From assembly GCA_937925525.1 (NCBI GenBank), contig CALALS010000165.1, positions 1 through 5,173 on the forward strand: a DNA stretch of 5,173 bases, read 5' to 3'. This DNA is from an uncultured Flavobacteriales bacterium (GTDB taxonomy: Bacteria; Bacteroidota; Bacteroidia; Flavobacteriales_E; Vicingaceae). Positions 1 through 5,173 of the stretch are shown here, in pieces; position 1 is the first letter of the stretch; each line of letters opens with the position of its first letter. The notes under the pieces were generated by a model. The model was not told the DNA's origin and ran no database searches. It saw nothing but the letters and a program-made list of their open reading frames with translations. A program made the position numbers and the translations under genes.

Positions 1-89
1 CCAAAATCCCAAGAATATGTATTTCCGTTTGTTGAAGTGTTTGTGAAGTTAACCGTAGGACTTCCTGAACTTGTAAATGAAGCTGTTGG
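1..89 (-). other. Start of PKD domain 3, cut by the window edge
   Basis: From residue 1018 the sequence reads TASFTSSGSPTVNFTNTS and then YSWDFG at the edge. This is the first half of a canonical PKD domain, with the expected WDFGDG motif interrupted by the end of the window. It shows that the protein continues well past base 1. Confidence 0.75.
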
Positions 90-3000
90 AAGTGGGGTTA
101 CCGTAACCGCTAATGTCCTTGGAGTACTGCTTCCGCATGAATTATCTGATGTTACCTGTACTGTTCCACCGGAAGAGCCAACTAATGTTGAAATGGAATT
201 GGTTCCACTAAAACCTGTCCAGGTTGCTGGTAATGTCCATGTATAGTTTGCTCCTGTAACATTTGTCACTGAATAAATTTGATTTGAATTTTCACATGGA
301 GCAGCACTTCCCGTTATCACAGATGGTTGTGCAGGTAATGTTTCTACTTTTATATAAGTAGTATCAAGATATGTCACAGGCCCTGTTCCATCATTAACCG
401 TTAAACTTACTTGATAAGTTCCTGGTGTGTTATAAATAACAAATGGGTTTTGTAGAGTGGAAGTAGAAGGTGTTCCCCCTTGAAAACTCCATTGCCATGA
501 AGTAGGAGTTCCTCCAGTTGTTGCATCAGTATAAAATACTGTATCGTTAACACACACAGGTCTTGGAGTTCCTACAAATCCAGGATTCAAATTACTGGTT
601 AAGTTATTCCATTTCCACATTCCATCTTTAGTAGAACTTGCGTTAAACCATCCCGACCAACCCACTGAAGGATTAGTAAATTCTACATACAAGTGCTGGT
701 CACTATCAATTATGTTCCAGGTTACCCCACCATCTTGACTATATGAAGAACCATTCAACCCTGTTGTAAAGGCAATATTTGTTTTTTCAATAAAACATAA
801 ACCTACAGTAGAAATGGTACCAGTAGTTGTGAGTGTTGTCCATGTTGCACCTCCATCAGTTGATTTATAAACATTAGCACTATTATCTACAATTAAACCA
901 ACTTGCCCTGAAGAAAAAGATAAATTTCCGCTGGTAGTAGCACTACCAAAATCATTTATAGGAGATTGATAAACTGTCCAATTTAAACCTCTGTTATGAG
1001 AGCGATATATTCTTCCTCTGTTAGTGGTAAACCAAACTGTATCTGCTACTACTTCAATTTGTCTGGTATAACCATATTCACCAGCTAGAGGGTTTGGTAT
1101 ATTTCCTCCCGGAACTAATGTCCAAGTCGTCCCTCCGTTAGTTGTTCTGTATAATTCAAACTCACCGTTAATTGGGTCTCCCTGACAAAAGCCATTATTC
1201 GCATCCCAAAAATAAACCACATTGGTAAATGAAGCCGGATTATTGAACGAAGCTGTATTTTGTCTTGTCCATGTAGTTCCACCATTTGTAGTTTTCCAGA
1301 TACCTCCTGTTTGTCCTGCAGCATTAGGATAAACCGCAGCCCAAGCAGTATTTGCATCATAAGCATGAACCATTGAAATTCCCAAGTTAGTGTTTCCAAC
1401 ATTAATGTTCCCTGGTGTCCATGTATTCCCTCCATTTGTAGTTTTGGTAAACTGCTGAACATTGGCGTTACCTCCTGAACCATCATAGGCTGTTGCCCAA
1501 ACAACATTAGGGTCAACAATAGAAATGTAGTTTATTCCTCTACTCACTGCCGTAAAACCAGAGTTTTGTTTAATCCAAGCTCCGTAGGGCTGTAATGAAA
1601 CATTGATGTAATTAGTCTTAGTTTTTACAACTGTCCCTGAAGAATTTGTTACGGATAAAGAAACGGTATAAGTTCCTGCTGTTGAATAAGTAATTGCCGG
1701 TGGATTTTGTCCTACAAAACTAGAAGGTGTTCCTCCGGTAAATGTCCAAGTCCAGTTAGTGATAGGAGTCGTTCCCGGAGCAGAGTAATCAGAAAATGTA
1801 ACCGTTTGCCCTGCCGTAATAGAAGTATAAACTCCCGTAAAATTAGGAATAGGTGCTCCGGTCAATCCATTGCTTGCACAAGCAACTGCAGCAGCCGCAT
1901 CTATTCTATTTCCAATATTTTGATTAATTACTTTTCCGGTAGTTTTAAGACAATTTTCTATTTGTGTAGGTGTTAAAGAAGGGTTAATACTCAACATCAA
2001 TCCGGCAAGACCAGCTGCAAAAGGTGTAGCCATAGAGGTTCCGCCCATTTTTCCATATCCATTGGTAGTAGTGTATACCGTACTCTGCAAACCACCGTTT
2101 GTATATCCACCGGGAGCAGCAATATCTACATAAGGTGTAGAACCATTATAGTTAGAAAAACTAGAACGGCTGTCATTACCATCCACAGAACCCACACAGA
2201 TAACATTGTTGTATGCACCCGGGTACTGAGGTGTTGTATTGTTACTATTACCGGCTGCAGCAAAAAACACAATTTCAGGATAGGCATTAATTAAAGTTTG
2301 CATTGCGCTACTTGGTGTAGAACCACCAAATGACATACTTACCACATGAGCTCCATTTTCACAAGCCCATTCTACACCTTCGTAACCATAATATATACTA
2401 CCTGCACTTCCTGAGTTTGGAGTTGCTTTTACTCCAATCAATTCTACATTTCCACCTAAAGATGCTATACCTAAGTTATTATTTATTCTTGCAGTAGCTA
2501 GTCCTGCACAGTGTGTTCCGTGAGACCAACTAAAGTTTTGTGTGGCTTGTTGAGGAGGAGTCGCATCATTATCTACATCTGCCACATCTCTTTGCTTATA
2601 GGTAGCTAAATCAGTATGATTACAATACACTGCATTGTCTACAATTGCCACCTTAACCAAGTTACTTCCTAAACTTGTATTCCAGGCTGTTTCTGAACCT
2701 ACCAATGTATGATACCACTTTGTAGAACCTGTATGATAGGTATCATTAGGAATAAAAGAAGTTTTGTAAATGGGCTCTTTTTCTGCAAATTCAATACCTT
2801 CTACCTGACTTAATGCAGCAACAATGGCGTCTATTTCTGCAAAATTTGAGAAAGTAACTCTATAGATTTTTTTGAGCTCTGCTCGTCCGGTAAAATAACT
2901 TGGTCTTTCAAATTTAGTTACTGAAAAGCCATCTAAAGCTTTAGCTATTTCAGGATATTTATTGATGTCTTCAGGAAGACCGAATAAATTCATATCTGCT

Positions 3001-3140
3001 CTTTTAAAAGTAGGATTTTGATTTTTTGCCTCATAGTTCAACTTAAACATAACCCTTCCATCTAAGAAATCGGGATTATGAGTTTGTGAATAACCGTAAC
3101 CAAATAGGATTACAAATAAAATTGATAGTATTTTTTTCAT
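1..3140 (-). CDS. Secreted S8 (subtilisin-family) serine protease with PKD and Asp-box propeller modules, C-terminus cut off
   Basis: The frame is open from ATG at 3140 to base 1 with no stop (1046 codons plus two bases), so the gene runs off the left edge. Order of parts: signal peptide 1-18; propeptide about 19-150; S8 catalytic domain about 160-420 with Asp168 (AIVDNAV), His207 (SHGTHCAG), oxyanion Asn298 (AAAGN) and Ser369 (GGTSMATP); PKD domain about 430-514; six Asp-box repeats within 516-850; PKD domain about 853-932; PKD-like domain about 936-1017; start of another PKD domain from 1018. All catalytic residues are present, so an active endopeptidase is expected. In Bacteroidota this architecture is typical of type IX secretion cargo, released or held on the cell surface; the sorting domain itself would lie beyond the window. 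The start is fixed by the signal peptide. No Shine-Dalgarno sequence precedes it, as is usual in this phylum. Substrate is unknown. The protease call is very secure, the secretion route is inferred. Confidence 0.95.
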   Translation of the reverse strand, partial: MKKILSILFVILFGYGYSQTHNPDFLDGRVMFKLNYEAKNQNPTFKRADMNLFGLPEDINKYPEIAKALDGFSVTKFERPSYFTGRAELKKIYRVTFSNFAEIDAIVAALSQVEGIEFAEKEPIYKTSFIPNDTYHTGSTKWYHTLVGSETAWNTSLGSNLVKVAIVDNAVYCNHTDLATYKQRDVADVDNDATPPQQATQNFSWSHGTHCAGLATARINNNLGIASLGGNVELIGVKATPNSGSAGSIYYGYEGVEWACENGAHVVSMSFGGSTPSSAMQTLINAYPEIVFFAAAGNSNNTTPQYPGAYNNVICVGSVDGNDSRSSFSNYNGSTPYVDIAAPGGYTNGGLQSTVYTTTNGYGKMGGTSMATPFAAGLAGLMLSINPSLTPTQIENCLKTTGKVINQNIGNRIDAAAAVACASNGLTGAPIPNFTGVYTSITAGQTVTFSDYSAPGTTPITNWTWTFTGGTPSSFVGQNPPAITYSTAGTYTVSLSVTNSSGTVVKTKTNYINVSLQPYGAWIKQNSGFTAVSRGINYISIVDPNVVWATAYDGSGGNANVQQFTKTTNGGNTWTPGNINVGNTNLGISMVHAYDANTAWAAVYPNAAGQTGGIWKTTNGGTTWTRQNTASFNNPASFTNVVYFWDANNGFCQGDPINGEFELYRTTNGGTTWTLVPGGNIPNPLAGEYGYTRQIEVVADTVWFTTNRGRIYRSHNRGLNWTVYQSPINDFGSATTSGNLSFSSGQVGLIVDNSANVYKSTDGGATWTTLTTTGTISTVGLCFIEKTNIAFTTGLNGSSYSQDGGVTWNIIDSDQHLYVEFTNPSVGWSGWFNASSTKDGMWKWNNLTSNLNPGFVGTPRPVCVNDTVFYTDATTGGTPTSWQWSFQGGTPSTSTLQNPFVIYNTPGTYQVSLTVNDGTGPVTYLDTTYIKVETLPAQPSVITGSAAPCENSNQIYSVTNVTGANYTWTLPATWTGFSGTNSISTLVGSSGGTVQVTSDNSCGSSTPRTLAVTVTPLPTASFTSSGSPTVNFTNTSTNGNTYSWDF
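90..335 (-). other. PKD-like (Ig-fold) domain with two cysteines
   Basis: Residues about 936-1017 begin at a proline-rich joint (LPAQPS) and continue with APCENSNQIYSV, NYTWTLPATWTGF and TVQVTSDNSCGSS, ending in LAVTVTPLP. This matches the PKD-like type often placed before C-terminal PKD and sorting domains in Bacteroidota secreted proteins. Cys949 and Cys1002 sit where such domains usually form a disulfide. The assignment rests on pattern resemblance. Confidence 0.7.
345..584 (-). other. PKD domain 2 of the S8 protease
   Basis: Residues about 853-932 follow the propeller. They contain CVNDTVFYTDATTGG, the WQWSFQGGTPS strand and turn, and the closing TPGTYQVSLTVNDG, all matching the PKD pattern. 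The QGGTPSTST stretch is similar to TGGTPSSF in PKD domain 1, which suggests that the two arose by duplication with the propeller placed between them. Confidence 0.85.
591..1595 (-). other. Asp-box (BNR/Ycf48-like) beta-propeller region of the S8 protease
   Basis: Residues about 516-850 hold six copies of the Asp-box turn (S/T-x-D/N-x-G-x-x-W) with hydrophobic strands between them. One blade contains DANNGFCQGDP followed by FELYRTTNGGTTW. A final segment near 826-844 (VGWSGWFN, then GMWKWN) resembles a closing blade that lacks the box itself. The fold is expected to be a six- or seven-bladed propeller. Asp-boxes are structural turns, not catalytic residues, so they do not imply sialidase activity. 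A role in substrate or surface binding is inferred. Confidence 0.8.
717..1442 (-). repeat. Six degenerate Asp-box coding repeats
   Basis: The boxes lie at residues 567-574 (TTNGGNTW), 617-624 (TTNGGTTW), 666-673 (TTNGGTTW), 714-721 (SHNRGLNW), 760-767 (STDGGATW) and 801-808 (SQDGGVTW). Start-to-start spacing is 50, 49, 48, 46 and 41 residues. On the plus strand several appear as related DNA words beginning tgtccatgt or tgtccaagt, for example near 1419, 1266, 1121 and 838. Similarity is limited to the box and its flanks, so these are old diverged protein repeats and not recent tandem duplications. Confidence 0.85.
1599..1853 (-). other. PKD domain 1 of the S8 protease
   Basis: Residues about 430-514 directly follow the catalytic domain. 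They show the PKD pattern of a TVTFSDYS strand, a NWTWTFTGGTP strand and turn, and the closing TAGTYTVSLSVTN. The usual WDFGDG is written WTFTGG, a common Bacteroidota variant. These Ig-like beta sandwiches usually act as spacers or bind polysaccharide or protein surfaces; which applies here is unknown. Confidence 0.85.
1881..2663 (-). other. Peptidase S8 catalytic domain
   Basis: Residues about 160-420 carry all four hallmark motifs in the right order and spacing: Asp168 in VAIVDNAV, His207 in SHGTHCAGLA, Asn298 in FFAAAGNSNN and Ser369 in GGTSMATPFAAG. The substrate-cleft strand is visible as VVSMSFGGS at 266-274. Two departures stand out. The Asp motif reads DNA where most subtilases have DTG or DSG, and the His motif has Cys211 (HGTHCAG), as in proteinase K, where most subtilisins have Val. 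The domain is of normal size with no large insertion. Confidence 0.95.
2691..3086 (-). other. Propeptide of the S8 protease (inhibitor-like prodomain)
   Basis: Residues 19-150 lie between the signal peptide and the catalytic domain. The segment opens with DGRVMFKLNYE, like the start of many subtilisin prodomains, and ends with a beta-alpha-beta pattern: KKIYRVTFSNF, then the helix AEIDAIVAALSQ, then VEGIEFAEKEPIY. That last part resembles the I9-type foldase and inhibitor fold that packs on the active site until autocleavage. The processing point is inferred to fall between about residue 128 and 150 and cannot be read from the sequence. Confidence 0.7.
3087..3140 (-). other. Signal peptide of the S8 protease
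   Basis: Residues 1-18 (MKKILSILFVILFGYGYS) show a lysine pair, a hydrophobic core and a small residue before the likely cleavage site at Ser18-Gln19. This is a standard Sec signal peptide cut by signal peptidase I, with the Gln left at the new N-terminus as is common in Bacteroidota. No lipobox cysteine is present, so this is not a lipoprotein. Confidence 0.88.
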
Positions 3141-3194
3141 AGTTTGGATTTTAGGACGTTGGAAAGGTACGAATAATTTAGCCAAAAAAACTAT
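3141..3194. other. Intergenic gap between the OmpA-like gene and the S8 protease
   Basis: These 54 bases hold the candidate -7 element and a run of seven T on the minus strand just after the OmpA-like stop codon. No GC-rich hairpin precedes that run, so it does not qualify as an intrinsic terminator. Read-through from the upstream gene into the protease therefore remains possible. Confidence 0.6.
3162..3169 (-). promoter_or_regulatory. Candidate Bacteroidota -7 promoter element for the S8 protease
   Basis: The minus strand reads TACCTTTC, seven of eight bases matching the Bacteroidota -7 consensus TAnnTTTG. It lies 21 bases upstream of the protease ATG. A TTG preceded by a T tract lies 13 bases further upstream, closer than the usual 17-23 base gap, so the -33 element is weak or absent. 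No other match to the -7 motif was found in the 54-base gap. Inference only. Confidence 0.35.
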
Positions 3195-4466
3195 TTACTC
3201 GTTGATTTTTAGCACTTTGACCTCTACTCTTCGGTTTGCTGAACTTTGGGTGTCGTTTTTTGGATAGGGATATATCATTTCTTTATTTCCATAGCCAAAG
3301 TGTTTTAATTGCTTTTTTGAAACCCCTTTTTCGATTAGGTAGCTTTTAACTGCCTTAGCTCTTCTCCTTGACAGCACTCTGAACCATCTTTTATTTGGAT
3401 CTCCCGGTCCATTTACATGTCCGCCAATTTCAACTTGAATATTAGGGTTGTCCTTCATAAAACTCAAAAGAGTTTTTAAAGAAGAATAGGACGAAGGTAA
3501 AAATTCTGCTTTGTTCCCCACAAACTCTATATTATTAAGATTGACTTTTTCACCTTCTTTTAAAGGTTTAAGAAGCACCGTGATTGTTTTTGATTCAATT
3601 TGTTTTGGCACAAAATAATCAACATACTCAAACAGATATCCCGGAGCATAGCCTACTACTTGCATTTTTCCGGTTTCGGATACTTCTACGACTGAATTTA
3701 TTACATCTGTTTCTGTAGCCGAATAGTTTGCCATCTCCACACTAATTTTTCCTTTTAAAGAGTCTTTACTAAACTTATCTTTTAAGATGATGGTGTATTT
3801 TGATTTTGGAACTTGGTTTTCCTTTTCTTTAGTTACTTCTGTTGAATCCAACTTTTCTGTTTGGGTGTTTATGGAGTCCTTTTCAGCCTGAGATTTTGGA
3901 AGATTAAAGACAATGCAATGCCCTTTTCCTAAAGGATTTACGTTGTCGGTTATAAGGTATAAAACATCTCCCTTTTTAACATCTAATACTCTACTAAAAA
4001 CTGCATTAATTCCCGCAGGAGAATAAAGGTTTAAAGCACTTTCTTTCAAGCCGGTTTTTATACCTTGCTCGTTGTCATTACGGGCAATATTTGCTCGAAT
4101 AGGCGAAATTGAATTAAAATTTTTAAAACAAACATTATCTCCTTCAGAAAATTTATATAACATAAAATCCCAGTCATCTGTGGCTTGATGAGGCGTTAAT
4201 TCAAAGGTAAATCTTCCGTTTTCTTCTATTTTTATTTTATACCAAACGGTTAAGTGTTCTTTCTCAAAGTACCTATCACTTCCTAATGAAAAACCACTTA
4301 TTTCTAACTTTTCACCATGACCTAAAGGTTCAGAAACACAATACTTTTCTTTCTCTACTATTATAGCTGTAGTACAATCAGAGTTTGGTTGCGTAAAAGA
4401 TTTAGATGAAAAAATGAAAGTAAAAAGTGGAAAAAGCCAATATATTTTTATTCTCACTTTTTTCAA
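3195..4466 (-). CDS. Exported OmpA-family protein with a C-terminal peptidoglycan-associated domain
   Basis: A 423-residue envelope protein. Residues 1-26 form a signal peptide (KK, then YWLFPLFTFIFSS, likely cut near SFTQ-PN). Residues about 27-190 are a beta-rich domain with four cysteines (31, 43, 113, 184) and the segment WYKIKIEENGRFTFEL followed by DWDFMLYKF, a pattern seen in secreted Bacteroidota beta-sandwich domains. Residues about 190-222 are a Lys/Glu/Ser/Thr-rich linker. Residues about 223-300 are beta-rich and of unclear family. Residues about 308-420 are an OmpA-like domain with IQVEIGGHVNGPG, LSRRRAKAVKSYL, LKHFGYG and NRRVEVKVL. Such domains hold proteins to peptidoglycan in the periplasm. 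There is no visible membrane beta-barrel. The start is uncertain: TTG at 4466 lies four bases after the metH stop, while GTG at 4457 would also give a usable signal peptide. The exact role is unknown. Confidence 0.9.
   Translation of the reverse strand: MKKVRIKIYWLFPLFTFIFSSKSFTQPNSDCTTAIIVEKEKYCVSEPLGHGEKLEISGFSLGSDRYFEKEHLTVWYKIKIEENGRFTFELTPHQATDDWDFMLYKFSEGDNVCFKNFNSISPIRANIARNDNEQGIKTGLKESALNLYSPAGINAVFSRVLDVKKGDVLYLITDNVNPLGKGHCIVFNLPKSQAEKDSINTQTEKLDSTEVTKEKENQVPKSKYTIILKDKFSKDSLKGKISVEMANYSATETDVINSVVEVSETGKMQVVGYAPGYLFEYVDYFVPKQIESKTITVLLKPLKEGEKVNLNNIEFVGNKAEFLPSSYSSLKTLLSFMKDNPNIQVEIGGHVNGPGDPNKRWFRVLSRRRAKAVKSYLIEKGVSKKQLKHFGYGNKEMIYPYPKNDTQSSANRRVEVKVLKINE
3207..3545 (-). other. 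OmpA-like C-terminal domain with a GHVN variant
   Basis: Residues about 308-420 show the family pattern of a first strand (NLNNIEFVGNKAEF), helix SSLKTLLSFMKDNP, strand IQVEIGGH, helix LSRRRAKAVKSYLIEKG and the closing NRRVEVKV. The family motif GHTD, whose Asp contacts the diaminopimelate of peptidoglycan, reads GHVN here (Asn352). The arginine-rich LSRRRA helix, which supplies the partner Arg, is intact. Peptidoglycan binding is plausible but may be altered. Confidence 0.85.
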
Positions 4467-4470
4467 CTCT

Positions 4471-5173
4471 TTAATAATTTAAAGTTGGAGACAGCCACTT
4501 TTCAGCTTCTTCTATTGAAATATTTTTCCGTTTTGCATAATCTTCGACCTGGTCTTTATTTATTTTTCCTAAACCAAAATATTTGGACTCAGCATTTGCA
4601 AAATAATATCCGCTAACGGAAGCTGCCGGAAACATAGCTAATGAGTCTGTAAGTTTTATACCGATATTTTTTTCTACATCAAGTAATTTGAAAATGGTTG
4701 GTTTTTCAGTATGGTCAGGGCAAGCCGGGTAACCGGGAGCAGGTCTAATTCCTTGATATTTTTCTTTAATTAATTCTTCATTAGAAAGTGTTTCAGAATT
4801 TACATATCCCCAAATTTCTTTTCTGACTTTTTGGTGCATCAATTCAGCTAACGCTTCTGCAAACCTATCTGCCAAGGCTTTTAACATGATGCTGTTGTAA
4901 TCATCATGGTCTTTCTCAAACCGCTTTACATGTTCATCTATTCCTAATCCTGCTGTAACAGCAAATGCTCCAATATAGTCTTGCTTTTCGGATTCTTTGG
5001 GAGCAATAAAATCGGCTAAAGCAATGTTAGGAACTCCCGTAACTTTTTTGCTCTGCTGACGAAGTGTTCTTGATACAGCTATAAGTTTTTTATTATCATC
5101 GGGAGAATAAATTTCTACATCATCGCCCACAGAATTGGCAGGCCAAATACCAACTACTGCATTTGCCGTCAAC
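4471..5173 (-). CDS. metH: Cobalamin-dependent methionine synthase, C-terminal activation domain (start outside the window)
   Basis: MetH moves a methyl group from 5-methyltetrahydrofolate through cobalamin to homocysteine, in the cytoplasm. The 234 residues visible are its activation domain, which binds S-adenosylmethionine to re-methylate oxidised cobalamin. Diagnostic stretches, numbered from the first full codon, are VVGIWPANSVGDDVEIY (6-22), LADFIAPK (52-59), DYIGAFAVTAGLG (65-77), RPAPGYPACPDHTEKP (143-158, containing the R-x-x-x-G-Y AdoMet motif), LTDSLAMFPAASVSGYYF (174-191) and DQVEDYAKRK (207-216). The end, EKWLSPTLNY and a TAA stop, matches the usual MetH terminus. The TTG at 5172 is an internal leucine codon, not a start: base 5173 fits a preceding Trp codon, as in the family's KWLTANAVVG. 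Bacteroidota often split MetH into two genes; the window cannot show whether this one is full length. Confidence 0.96.
   Translation of the reverse strand, partial: LTANAVVGIWPANSVGDDVEIYSPDDNKKLIAVSRTLRQQSKKVTGVPNIALADFIAPKESEKQDYIGAFAVTAGLGIDEHVKRFEKDHDDYNSIMLKALADRFAEALAELMHQKVRKEIWGYVNSETLSNEELIKEKYQGIRPAPGYPACPDHTEKPTIFKLLDVEKNIGIKLTDSLAMFPAASVSGYYFANAESKYFGLGKINKDQVEDYAKRKNISIEEAEKWLSPTLNY

Noticed and set aside
37..246. Short plus-strand open frame of 69 codons
   Set aside because: It lies wholly antisense to the PKD-like part of the protease, has no recognisable domain, and follows from the repetitive Thr/Ser/Val codons on the other strand.
717..1442. Asp-boxes as evidence of sialidase activity
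   Set aside because: Asp-boxes are structural turns found in many propellers. The sialidase arginine triad and FRIP motif are not seen, so no glycosidase function is called.
1115..1519. Minus-strand open frame of 134 codons, rich in Met, Leu and Gln
   Set aside because: It overlaps the protease in a shifted frame across the Asp-box repeats. The in-frame protease reading is clearly the real one, with all box motifs intact.
1707..1976. Plus-strand open frame with Arg-Ser-rich protein, looking like an SR or DNA-binding protein
   Set aside because: It is antisense to the end of the catalytic domain and PKD 1. The Arg-Ser pattern is the complement of Thr/Ala/Gly codons, and there is no start context or homology I recognise.
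3182..3197. T-rich run after the OmpA-like stop as an intrinsic terminator
   Set aside because: The seven-T run on the minus strand has no stable stem before it.
4575..4588. Near-palindrome ccaaaatatttgg as an operator
   Set aside because: It is imperfect, lies inside the conserved metH coding region (the KYFGLG segment), and is explained by codon use in AT-rich DNA.
5170..5172. TTG at the right edge as the start of a separate 233-residue protein
   Set aside because: The conserved MetH sequence runs through it as an internal leucine, and no isolated activation domain of this kind is expected to begin there.

Overview
The window looks like AT-rich chromosomal DNA from a Bacteroidota, most likely Flavobacteriia or a close relative. 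The evidence is indirect: a secreted S8 protease built with PKD and Asp-box modules (the usual make-up of type IX secretion cargo), a Bacteroidota-style OmpA-family protein, no Shine-Dalgarno sequence at the best-defined start, and one candidate TAnnTTTG-type promoter element. I cannot name a genus. There are no RNA genes, mobile elements or CRISPR arrays.

All three genes lie on the minus strand, so the window is read from right to left. The right edge (5173-4471) holds the C-terminal activation domain of cobalamin-dependent methionine synthase (MetH), with its start outside the window. Four bases after its stop comes a 423-residue exported protein (4466-3195) with a cysteine-containing N-terminal beta domain, a charged linker, a middle beta-rich segment and a C-terminal OmpA-like peptidoglycan-associated domain. 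After a 54-base gap comes a very large subtilisin-family (S8) protease that starts at 3140 and is still open at base 1. At least 1046 residues are visible: signal peptide, propeptide, catalytic domain with an intact Asp/His/Ser triad, PKD domain, a run of six Asp-box repeats likely forming a beta-propeller, a second PKD domain, a PKD-like domain with two cysteines, and the beginning of a third PKD domain. The C-terminus, where a type IX sorting domain would be expected, is cut off.

The spacing suggests that metH and the OmpA-like gene are co-transcribed, while the protease probably has its own promoter in the 54-base gap. No shared pathway is evident. MetH is cytoplasmic one-carbon metabolism, whereas the other two products are envelope or secreted proteins. 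Nothing here is clearly a new system. The most unusual points are the protease architecture with a propeller embedded between PKD domains, its non-canonical catalytic Asp motif, and an OmpA domain in which the Asp usually used to bind peptidoglycan is replaced by Asn.
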